Assembly: GCA_017527905.1 (NCBI GenBank) | Contig: JAFXPK010000008.1 | Location: 1 to 34,299 of the forward strand | DNA length: 34,299 nt | Direction: 5' to 3' | Source of the DNA: Paludibacteraceae bacterium | Lineage (GTDB): Bacteria; Bacteroidota; Bacteroidia; Bacteroidales; Paludibacteraceae | Shown: positions 24,120 to 31,166 of the stretch, one piece after another | How positions within the stretch are numbered: the stretch's first letter is position 1 | Layout of the letters: each line of letters starts with the position of its first letter | Notes under the pieces: model-generated | The model's database searches: none | The model's input: only the letters and a program-made list of their open reading frames with translations | What the model was told of the DNA's origin: nothing | Program-made: the position numbers and the translations under genes

Positions 24120-24701
24120 CTACAGGTCTTCGACGTTGACGACCCCGTTCAGCACGCAGTAGACGATCACGTCGGCCAGGGAGCGCGCATGTAGTTTTTC
24201 CATGATGTTTTTCCTATGGGTGATGACGGTGGTCACCGCCAACTCCAGCTGTGCGGCGATCTCTTTGTTGATGAAACCCTTGCATAGTAGGACGGCCACC
24301 TCCGTTTCTCGGGTGGAAAGCAGTTGCTCGTTGCCACCTTGCTTGGGGATGTGTTCGGATATCGCGTGTCCGTGCCCCTTGCTGTAGAGCCCCATGATGG
24401 CAAGGACGATCGCCTTCTCGCTCTGACAGACGTTGAGCGTGTACACATCGTTGATGTGCAGGTCTCCATTCACCAATACGATCGTCTTTCGCTGACGTTC
24501 GCGGAAGAATTGGACGTTCTCGAAGTAGATGCGCGATGAGACAAAGAAGTGGGCGAATTGACAATCGTTCTCCTCTTCCAAATCTTTCAAGGAGTTGTAT
24601 ACCACGGTCTCGACCATTGGCAGCAAATCGCTCAGCAATTGTTGCAATCCAATGCAAGTCAAGATGTTATAGTCTACGATGGCAATCCGTGGTGCGATCA
24701 T
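24120..24701 (-). CDS. LuxR/FixJ-type regulator, candidate heme operon regulator
   Basis: The 193-aa protein has a response-regulator-like N-terminus (RIAIVDYNILTCIGLQQLL) and a C-terminal LuxR helix-turn-helix (126-183: LSTRETEVAVLLCKGFINKE and VTTVITHRKNIMEKL). The receiver part lacks a phospho-accepting Asp: the matching strand reads HFFVSSRIYF. It is therefore unlikely to be a normal two-component regulator. A short GHGHAISEH stretch (109-117) and Cys47/Cys92 could bind metal or heme, which is speculation. It is on the same strand just upstream of hemE, with palindromes before both itself and the operon. P. gingivalis has a LuxR-family hemin regulator (CdhR) to which it may be related; I cannot confirm orthology. 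Confidence 0.85.
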   Translation of the reverse strand: MIAPRIAIVDYNILTCIGLQQLLSDLLPMVETVVYNSLKDLEEENDCQFAHFFVSSRIYFENVQFFRERQRKTIVLVNGDLHINDVYTLNVCQSEKAIVLAIMGLYSKGHGHAISEHIPKQGGNEQLLSTRETEVAVLLCKGFINKEIAAQLELAVTTVITHRKNIMEKLHARSLADVIVYCVLNGVVNVEDL

Positions 24702-24738
24702 ACGTCGAGTTAGTTTTTGTCATTGTCGAAATAGAGTG

Positions 24739-24746
24739 TAAATTTA
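24739..24746 (-). promoter_or_regulatory. probable -7 box of the regulator gene
   Basis: On the minus strand TAAATTTA is one base from TAnnTTTG, and lies in a stretch (AAATTTATACAAAAA) shared with the recA and MNT promoter elements. It is 37 bp upstream of the start codon. Confidence 0.45.
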
Positions 24747-24794
24747 TACAAAAAGATCCGTTGTCTCTTTTTTATGGAGAAGGATTTGCCCTGT

Positions 24795-24811
24795 ATCCTT
24801 ATAAATGAGGA
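24795..24811. promoter_or_regulatory. third copy of the palindromic operator, before the regulator gene
   Basis: ATCCTTATAAATGAGGA is the reverse complement of the hem operator at 15 of 17 positions. Its centre is about 68 bp upstream of the predicted start of transcription of the regulator gene, close to the distance seen for the distal hem site, which suggests autoregulation. Confidence 0.65.
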
Positions 24812-24824
24812 TATGAAAAACAAT

Positions 24825-24855
24825 AAAGGCGGAAACGATTTGCGCTTCCGCCTTT
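24825..24855. terminator. intrinsic terminator after the small membrane protein gene
   Basis: Perfect 10-bp stem AAAGGCGGAA / TTCCGCCTTT (24825-24834, 24846-24855) with an 11-nt loop. On the minus strand it is followed by TTATTGTTTTTC, and it insulates the regulator gene from upstream transcription. Confidence 0.8.
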
Positions 24856-24925
24856 TGTTTTAGGTGCATGGCCTTATCGTCAGCCGCCTATCTGTTGGGT
24901 AGCCGACAGACTCCTTAGGGAGGTT

Positions 24926-25330
24926 TTATTTCAGCTCTAAATCAATTTTCTTCCCATCCCATATCATGCGGAAAGCGGAGACCCCGTTCTTCTTTATGAC
25001 CAAGGCGATTGCCAGCAAAATGTCTTGTAACAAAAGGTCCAGTAGGTTCTCGACAGGTCCTGAAGTCGAATTAAACATATGGATGATGTTGGAGATTATT
25101 AATCCAAGCGTAAGGAAGCCCATTACAATAAAAAACAGGATTAGACCACCCTTCTTTTTGAATATCATCAGGATGTAGGAAAGCGCAATTAGGAACAACA
25201 TATACACTTGCCCACTAGACGACATATACTCCCAAGAAGCATATACAGCAAGCAACCCAAGGATCACATAGGTGGCTATGGGTAATCTGTCTGATCGTTT
25301 TTCTTTTTCCTGATTCATCTGGTTCATCAT
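24926..25330 (-). CDS. small integral membrane protein, unknown function
   Basis: This 134-aa protein has a charged start (MMNQMNQEKEKRSDR) and four probable membrane helices (about 17-35, 41-57, 62-83, and a shorter one near 100-112), ending with a charged tail. I do not recognise a family. Its start lies only 20 bp past the ilvE terminator, so it depends on read-through or a promoter overlapping that terminator. Confidence 0.65.
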   Translation of the reverse strand: MMNQMNQEKEKRSDRLPIATYVILGLLAVYASWEYMSSSGQVYMLFLIALSYILMIFKKKGGLILFFIVMGFLTLGLIISNIIHMFNSTSGPVENLLDLLLQDILLAIALVIKKNGVSAFRMIWDGKKIDLELK

Positions 25331-25349
25331 TTTAGGTTGATAATCTGAA

Positions 25350-25379
25350 AAAGGCGCTTACGAGACCGCAAGCGCCTTT
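25350..25379. terminator. ilvE intrinsic terminator
   Basis: Perfect 10-bp stem AAAGGCGCTT / AAGCGCCTTT (25350-25359, 25370-25379) with a 10-nt loop; on the minus strand the right arm ends in TTTTT. Confidence 0.85.
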
Positions 25380-25402
25380 TGTATTAGTTGATAATCAAAT
25401 GA

Positions 25403-26428
25403 TTAGTCCAAAACCGTTACCCAGCCGTGTACATCTGGCTCCTCGCCGTACTGGATGCCACGGAGCTTATCATACAACTTCTTGCTGATAGGGCCTGGCT
25501 TGCCATCCTTGGAGATCACGTATGACTTGTTCATCTCCAAATCATCGATCTTAGAGATCGGGCTGATCACAGCGGCTGTACCGCATGCGCCGGCCTCTTC
25601 CAATGTCTCGAGCTCCTCGATAGGGATCTGACGTCTCTCCACCTTCAAACCAAGGTCCTCAGCCAACTGCATCAAACTCTTGTTCGTGATGGAAGGGAGG
25701 ATGGATGTGGACTTCGGCGTGATGTAAGTATTGTTCTTGATACCGAAGAAGTTAGCGGCACCCGCCTCGTCGATGTATTTCTTCTCCTTAGCGTCCAAAT
25801 AGAACTCGCAAGCGTACCCCAAGTCGTGGGCCTTCTTGTTGGCCAAGAGGCTGGCGGCGTAGTTACCACCCACCTTGTAGATACCCGTTCCGAGAGGAGC
25901 CGAACGGTCGTACTCGCGGATGACTACGTATGGGTTGGCGAAGAATCCACCCTTGAAGTATGGACCTACTGGTGTCACGAATATGACGAAGAGGTATTCA
26001 TTGGCTGGATGAACACCCACTTGTGCGCCTGTTCCGATCAACAACGGACGGATATAGAGGGATGCGCCGCTCTCGTATGGAGGGATGAAACGCTCGTTCA
26101 ACTTCACGACTTTCTTCACCATCTCGCAGAACTTCTCTGTTGACAACTCCGGCATCAGGATGCCTCGGCAGGTCGACTGCAAACGCTCCGCATTGGCTTC
26201 CATACGGAAGATGCGGATCTTGCCATCCTTGCAACGGTAAGCCTTCAATCCCTCGAAAGCTTCTTGACCGTAGTGGAGGCACGTAGCCGCCATGTGGATG
26301 TTGATCGACTCTTCTGAACTTACTTCTATCTCTCCCCATGCGCCGTTTCTGAAATAGCAGCGCACATTGTAATCCGTCGGCATGTAACCGAACTTAAGAT
26401 TCGCCCAATCAATGTTTAACTCTGACAT
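25403..26428 (-). CDS. ilvE: branched-chain amino acid aminotransferase
   Basis: PLP-dependent (class IV) transamination between leucine, isoleucine or valine and 2-oxoglutarate; last step of synthesis or first of degradation. The 341-aa protein is of the type II BCAT form, with Lys185 in IYKVGGNYAASLLA as the PLP lysine, LHYGQEAFEGLKAYR (51-65) and DEAGAANFF. Terminator downstream; TATCTTTG upstream. Length is normal. Confidence 0.96.
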   Translation of the reverse strand: MSELNIDWANLKFGYMPTDYNVRCYFRNGAWGEIEVSSEESINIHMAATCLHYGQEAFEGLKAYRCKDGKIRIFRMEANAERLQSTCRGILMPELSTEKFCEMVKKVVKLNERFIPPYESGASLYIRPLLIGTGAQVGVHPANEYLFVIFVTPVGPYFKGGFFANPYVVIREYDRSAPLGTGIYKVGGNYAASLLANKKAHDLGYACEFYLDAKEKKYIDEAGAANFFGIKNNTYITPKSTSILPSITNKSLMQLAEDLGLKVERRQIPIEELETLEEAGACGTAAVISPISKIDDLEMNKSYVISKDGKPGPISKKLYDKLRGIQYGEEPDVHGWVTVLD

Positions 26429-26466
26429 AACTATATCTATTATTGTTACTCTCGTAAAAAATCCCC

Positions 26467-26474
26467 CAAAGATA
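26467..26474 (-). promoter_or_regulatory. ilvE -7 box
   Basis: On the minus strand TATCTTTG is an exact TAnnTTTG match, 38 bp before the ilvE start. No clear -33 box. Confidence 0.55.
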
Positions 26475-26503
26475 GTGATTTTTAGGGCAGGTTATCCCTT
26501 TCG

Positions 26504-26531
26504 AATTAAGAATTAAGAATTAAAAATTAAG
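26504..26531. repeat. four tandem AATTAAG heptamers
   Basis: AATTAAG repeats four times (the third copy reads AATTAAA) in the gap between the DUF4112 gene and ilvE. It resembles other A/T-rich intergenic repeats of Bacteroidales. Confidence 0.6.
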
Positions 26532-26576
26532 AATGGGAGGTGACTCCTGTCGCTCTTAACCCATCATTCTCCATTT

Positions 26577-27113
26577 TCATCCAATGATATTCCCCAGCAA
26601 AGTCTTGACCAGCCAAGCCAGTCCGAAGACGACGAGGAAGCCCGCTGAGGCGATCAGGTTCACCCTGCGCTTTGTCTCCGCGTCATCCTCCACAAATCCT
26701 TTGATCATCGTGCGGTTGATATAGTTGCCGCAGAAGACCACGTCCACCAGCGTTCCCGCCACGGGAATCATTCCCAAAAGGAGGTCGACCAACGACACGC
26801 AAAGCACCGCCAACGTCAGGCGGAAAGAGCGGACCACCACAGCGCTGAGGTAAATGTACATGAGTCCGAACAACCCCGAAAAGAGGTCACCCACCTCCTC
26901 GACAAATCCTAGCACGGCATCCAGGATATCGAATCCTATCGCCCCGCCAATCAATGTCTTATAGAGTTTGTTCTCTTCTATGCGACGACGATATTCCAAC
27001 CGTTTGTCGCGCACCGCCTCCGCTTTCTTCTTCGTACGTTTCAGCTTCTCGATCTCCTTGTCGGAATCGAAGCCGAACTTCTCCCTCGTCTGGGCTCTTC
27101 TTTCGTTGGACAT
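26577..27113 (-). CDS. DUF4112-like membrane protein
   Basis: The 178-aa protein has a charged, probably coiled N-terminus (residues 1-48), then hydrophobic segments around 53-70, 77-93 and 98-120, and one at 153-172. The stretch IGGAIGFDILDAVLGFVEEVGDLFSG and LVDLLLGMIPVAGTLVDVVF with CGNYINRTM matches the DUF4112 pattern (two PxxGD/IPVxGxxxD motifs). Function is unknown. It starts 1 bp after the stop of the large coiled-coil gene (TAACATG), so translation is very likely coupled and the two probably work together. Confidence 0.75.
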   Translation of the reverse strand: MSNERRAQTREKFGFDSDKEIEKLKRTKKKAEAVRDKRLEYRRRIEENKLYKTLIGGAIGFDILDAVLGFVEEVGDLFSGLFGLMYIYLSAVVVRSFRLTLAVLCVSLVDLLLGMIPVAGTLVDVVFCGNYINRTMIKGFVEDDAETKRRVNLIASAGFLVVFGLAWLVKTLLGNIIG

Positions 27114-27114
27114 G

Positions 27115-29247
27115 TTATATCTCTATGCTCTTTTTCCCTGATAATATATCCTCGAAATCCGCCTCCGTCAATCGATCCGCTGGAATCTCCGCCAACTCGG
27201 TCAACGCCTTGCGCAACTCTTCCTTGTCGGTCGTCGTATTGGCTCTTTTCAGCACTTCCACGAGGACTTTGTTCTTTTGGTCGATATCCGACAGGGTGGA
27301 TTGGAAGGACTCCTTCAGCCGTTTCATCTCCTCGTGGTAGACGGCGTCGGTCAGTTGCGCCTTCATTTGCTCAGTCTGCAGGTAACTCCAGTTCTTCAGC
27401 AACTCGGTGGCTTTGTCTACGGCGGTGCCTATGGATCGCTCGTTCTCCGCCACTGCGTTCTCCCCGACGAGACCGAACTCGCGGAGGATTGAATCCTTCA
27501 CCTCTCCGCCGTTCTTCTTGATTTCGTCGCAGACCTCCTCAACAAAGTGCTTCAGGTTCTGCTCGATGTCGGACGGTAGCGAAACGCTCTCCTCCAATGT
27601 GGGCGGAACATAGACGTTCAGCAGGCTGTCGTCCAGTTTGCTCTCCACGACGGACTTTCCTGCGTGGAGCAACGACAATAGCCCCTTCAAATGTTTCAGC
27701 GCCTCCGCCTTCTGTTGCGGGGAACGTTGTAGCTTCTCTGCGATAAGACGGTTGAGCTCCGCGATGCGTTTCTTGCAATCCTCGTACTCTTGCTTGTCTA
27801 CCGCCAATTGCTCGTTGTGGGTGTTGCGGTCTTCCGTCCCCTCCTCCACGTCCATCAGGGTGTCTTGGTAGGCGTTGACCAACTGCCCATCCTGCTCGTC
27901 CCACTCCAGCAACCGTCTGCCGTATTTGCGTTGCGCGACGCCGAAGGTGAGCAGTTTGGAGAGGAGTCCCGGCGCTTCCGGCTTGCGGCTCAGCGCCTCT
28001 TCGTATTTGGATTTTTGGGCATCCAGCATGCCCTTCATTTCCACGAGTTGGGTGTCGAACAAAGATATGTTTTCGCTGTGGTCGCTGATGCTTCTCTCCA
28101 GTTTCCTCGCACGCTCCAGCAGTCGGTCGCGCTCCTCTTTCAGCGGTTTCGCTTCGCCCGTGTAGACGCTGTCGAAGAGATGCTTTAGGCTGTCGGAGAG
28201 TACCTCGTCGCCACGTCTGACGAAAAGAGCCGCCCGAGGAATGTAAAGGTCGTTCAGCACCTTGTGGATGGTGGCGAGCCTCATCACATCTCCGTTGATC
28301 TGTTGGCGGTCCTTCTTCACGCCGTTCTCGAACTGCACGTATTCGTTGCGCATCTGCACCGTCTTCTCCTGGGCGTTGAGCCAGTGGTTCAGGTAGGAGA
28401 TGGCGCCCACAGCGAGTGAGCCGTAGATGCCCACTTTTCCGCCCACCTTGTTGCTTACCGTCAGCCATTTAGGCATTTGTGCGACCGTCTCGTTGTAGTG
28501 GGAGGCTATTTCGCCTAAGAGCAATGTGCAGTTCTCGTCCAGTTTGTCGAATTCCAGTCGCTTGCGGTTCTGCATGGCGGAGACGTCCAGGTAGCGCACC
28601 TGCTCGAAGTCGAAGAGCTGGGGCGCCACCACTTTGATGGAGTCCCCGAAGATGTCCACCAAGGCGTTCGCGTATCGCAGGAAGGTCTCGTTGACGGATG
28701 AGCGTAGTTCGACGAAGTCATGTATGTCGTTGCGCACGCTCTTCTCCGCCACCGTGTAGGTGTCCACCATCTTTCCGTAGTTTTGCATGAGGGCGAGGCT
28801 CTTGGCTTTCACCTCGTTGATGCCCTTCGTGCCTTCCAACCACTTGTGCAGGGCAACCAGGTCTTGGCTCAGCTCGATCGTCAGCACATCTTTGATCTCT
28901 TGCTTGGCGTCGGAGAGCAGGTCTTGGGTCTCCCGCAGATGTTTCTCCACGAGAGAGAGGGCGGCGTCCGTTTGGTCACTCTCCAAGTGCGCCTCCAGTT
29001 CGTATTGCTCCACGATGCTCATGCTTCCGTCATTGCTTACGATCGCCCATCGGATCGACTCGGGCTTACCCTGCGCCTCGTAGGCATTGTAGATCAGGCG
29101 GCTCATGTCGGAGCCATCCACGTAATCCACACCCAGCCGGATCTTCAGGATGTACGAGACGTCGGCACGGATGATCTTCTCCTTCTTTTCGTATTGCTTG
29201 TCTGCTATTTCCTTAATGCAATCATATACTTTACCTTCATTCTTCAT
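27115..29247 (-). CDS. large coiled-coil protein of unknown function
   Basis: I do not recognise this protein (710 aa from Met14 of the longest open frame). I start at 29247 because the longer start (29286) overlaps the -7 box at 29284-29291. There is a globular N-terminal part (to about 120 in the long numbering) that may hold a small helical DNA- or protein-binding domain, a region 140-270, a Gly-rich hydrophobic stretch 281-299 (VGGKVGIYGSLAVGAISYL), then extended coiled coils from about 380 to 530 and a helical C-terminus. No Walker, nuclease or protease motif is visible. It is the upstream member of a two-gene unit with the DUF4112 membrane protein. Confidence 0.75.
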   Translation of the reverse strand: MKNEGKVYDCIKEIADKQYEKKEKIIRADVSYILKIRLGVDYVDGSDMSRLIYNAYEAQGKPESIRWAIVSNDGSMSIVEQYELEAHLESDQTDAALSLVEKHLRETQDLLSDAKQEIKDVLTIELSQDLVALHKWLEGTKGINEVKAKSLALMQNYGKMVDTYTVAEKSVRNDIHDFVELRSSVNETFLRYANALVDIFGDSIKVVAPQLFDFEQVRYLDVSAMQNRKRLEFDKLDENCTLLLGEIASHYNETVAQMPKWLTVSNKVGGKVGIYGSLAVGAISYLNHWLNAQEKTVQMRNEYVQFENGVKKDRQQINGDVMRLATIHKVLNDLYIPRAALFVRRGDEVLSDSLKHLFDSVYTGEAKPLKEERDRLLERARKLERSISDHSENISLFDTQLVEMKGMLDAQKSKYEEALSRKPEAPGLLSKLLTFGVAQRKYGRRLLEWDEQDGQLVNAYQDTLMDVEEGTEDRNTHNEQLAVDKQEYEDCKKRIAELNRLIAEKLQRSPQQKAEALKHLKGLLSLLHAGKSVVESKLDDSLLNVYVPPTLEESVSLPSDIEQNLKHFVEEVCDEIKKNGGEVKDSILREFGLVGENAVAENERSIGTAVDKATELLKNWSYLQTEQMKAQLTDAVYHEEMKRLKESFQSTLSDIDQKNKVLVEVLKRANTTTDKEELRKALTELAEIPADRLTEADFEDILSGKKSIEI

Positions 29248-29283
29248 AATTAACCGTGTTAGTGATTGGTTATTCGATAAAAA

Positions 29284-29315
29284 CAAAGATAAAAAACAGG
29301 GGGGATAAAAGCAAA
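29284..29315 (-). promoter_or_regulatory. promoter of the coiled-coil/DUF4112 unit
   Basis: On the minus strand TTTG (29315-29312), 20 bp, TATCTTTG (29291-29284): a full match to the Bacteroidetes promoter consensus. Transcription would start near 29277, 30 bp before the chosen start codon. Confidence 0.75.
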
Positions 29316-29366
29316 AAAAAGCGAAACATCATGCAAACGTTCCGCCTTTCCAACTATTATTATATA

Positions 29367-31037
29367 TTATTTACCTTGTTGACTTTCATAAAGATAGCGT
29401 TTGATGTTCTTCTTCGGCGTCTTCTCGAACTCGTTCGGATATAGACGTATCTCGGAGATCTGCTCGTAGTTGGCAACCATCTTGTTGTATTTCTTTCGGT
29501 TGTCTTCCATGATATTTTCCAGTTCTTTGTGGTCGATACCGATCTCGTCCATCGCATTGAAGTCCGGATAAACCAGGGCCACGAGTTTTTCTTCGCCCTT
29601 GATCACCAAACATTCCGACACGAAAGGCATATTGTTCAGCTTGGCCTCCAGCGCCTCCGGATAGATGTTCTGTCCGGAAGGACCTAAGATCATCGTCTTG
29701 CAGCGACCCTTGATGAAGAGGTTGTTGCCCTTGTCTAAGGTGCCGATGTCGCCCGTGTGCATCCATCCGTCCGACTCGATGACCTTAGCGGTGTTCTCCT
29801 CGTCCTTGTAGTAACCCATCATGACGTTCTGACCCTTGACGAGGATTTCGCCCGCGATCTTTTCAGGGTCTGAGGAGGCGATCTTCACCTCCATGTTAGG
29901 CACAACGACGCCCACCGACTTGGCGATGAATTTTTCCATGCCGATAAAACTGATGAGAGGAGCGCACTCCGTCATGCCATAGCCCACGGCGAACGGGAAC
30001 TTCAGTTTCTTGAGTCCCTGCTCGATGTCAGCGTTGAGCGGTGCGCCTCCGATGATGACTTGGCTGAATTCTCCTCCGAAGAGTTGGATCAGTTTGTTGC
30101 GCACGTTCGGATAGATGTTTTGCTCCATCTGCTCTTCCGACATCTCTGCCGCATGCTTCGTCAGGATTGGTTCAGCCACGGAACGGTAGATCTTCTCCAC
30201 TACCAAAGGGACGGTGAAGATCACGCTCGGACGTATGGCGTCGAACGCCTTGATCAGCACGTTAGGGGCAGGAAGCTTGATAAGGAAGGTGATGTGACCT
30301 CCATTCACGATTTGTGAAAGGAAGTCCAATGTGCATCCGTACGCATGGGCGAGCGGCAGGAAGGTGAGGATCTTGTTGCCTGGTTTGGCCAGCCCCATCT
30401 CCTTGACAAAGCCTATGTTGCCGACGATATTGTCTACGGTCTGTACCACACCCTTGCTGAAACCGGTCGTGCCGGAGGTGTAGTTGATGGCGAATATGTC
30501 TTCGTTCTTTCTCTCCGCATATTTGATGTCCTCTTTCTGTACACCGTTCGGATATTTCACCTTCAGCATCTCCCTCAACTCTTGTATCTTTTGAGGAACG
30601 GATTTTTTATAGCTCGTGTAGAGGCAATACTTCTCATTGTAGCAGTAGATGCATTTCACCCGTTTGATGTTCTCTTCCTGCACTTGGTCTTTCAGGTTGT
30701 CGCTGATGAAGAGGAGTTTCGCCTCGGAGTGGTTCACGATATGGTGGATATCGTCCACAGGGAAATTCTGCAAGATCGGTACGATGATCGCTCCGTAGGA
30801 TATTGTGGCAAGGAAGACCACCGCCCACTCTGGCGTGTTCTTTCCCACAACCGCGATTTTGTCGTTCGGACGGATGCCCACCTCCTCGAAGAGGATGTGA
30901 ATCTCCTCAATGGCAGATGCCAGATCTTTGTAACAGTAGGTTTCCCCAGTGACGTAATTTGTCAGTGCTGGCATATCCCAGTTATCCCGGATAGATTTTT
31001 CCAACATCTGATTGTAATTTCCTTTGTAATAACGCAT
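29367..31037 (-). CDS. long-chain acyl-CoA synthetase (AMP-binding), copy 1
   Basis: Activates fatty acids to acyl-AMP and then acyl-CoA. The core motif YTSGTTGFSKGV, VGYGMTEC, MHTGDIG and GRCKTMILGPSGQNIYPEALEAKL are present, and the C-terminal catalytic lysine lies in FEKTPKKNIKRYLYE. I start at Met19 of the open frame (MRYYKGNYNQML), since the preceding residues are a run unlike the family. It follows the paralogue at 31167-32831 on the same strand, with a strong hairpin between them. About half the residues look identical between the two copies, so this is an old duplication. Confidence 0.9.
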   Translation of the reverse strand: MRYYKGNYNQMLEKSIRDNWDMPALTNYVTGETYCYKDLASAIEEIHILFEEVGIRPNDKIAVVGKNTPEWAVVFLATISYGAIIVPILQNFPVDDIHHIVNHSEAKLLFISDNLKDQVQEENIKRVKCIYCYNEKYCLYTSYKKSVPQKIQELREMLKVKYPNGVQKEDIKYAERKNEDIFAINYTSGTTGFSKGVVQTVDNIVGNIGFVKEMGLAKPGNKILTFLPLAHAYGCTLDFLSQIVNGGHITFLIKLPAPNVLIKAFDAIRPSVIFTVPLVVEKIYRSVAEPILTKHAAEMSEEQMEQNIYPNVRNKLIQLFGGEFSQVIIGGAPLNADIEQGLKKLKFPFAVGYGMTECAPLISFIGMEKFIAKSVGVVVPNMEVKIASSDPEKIAGEILVKGQNVMMGYYKDEENTAKVIESDGWMHTGDIGTLDKGNNLFIKGRCKTMILGPSGQNIYPEALEAKLNNMPFVSECLVIKGEEKLVALVYPDFNAMDEIGIDHKELENIMEDNRKKYNKMVANYEQISEIRLYPNEFEKTPKKNIKRYLYESQQGK

Positions 31038-31131
31038 TGTCTTTTTTTGTTTGTCTATATGATTGAACAATAAGGTTAGAAGCATCCACAAAATAGCGGA
31101 TGCCCGTCACACGTAGTATGTCTATTTCGAA

Positions 31132-31163
31132 ATAAAGGTGGGCCTAGTGAAGCCCACCTTTAT
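31132..31163. terminator. hairpin between the two acyl-CoA synthetase genes
   Basis: Perfect 12-bp stem ATAAAGGTGGGC / GCCCACCTTTAT (31132-31143, 31152-31163) with an 8-nt loop, 3 bp past the stop codon of the upstream copy. The minus-strand tail is only mildly T-rich (TTTATTTC). Confidence 0.75.
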
Positions 31164-31166
31164 GCA

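Noticed and set aside
27539..28468. 309-codon frame overlapping the coiled-coil gene on the same strand
   Set aside because: Out of frame, arginine/glycine/glutamine-rich and without features; the long frame has consistent coiled-coil pattern.
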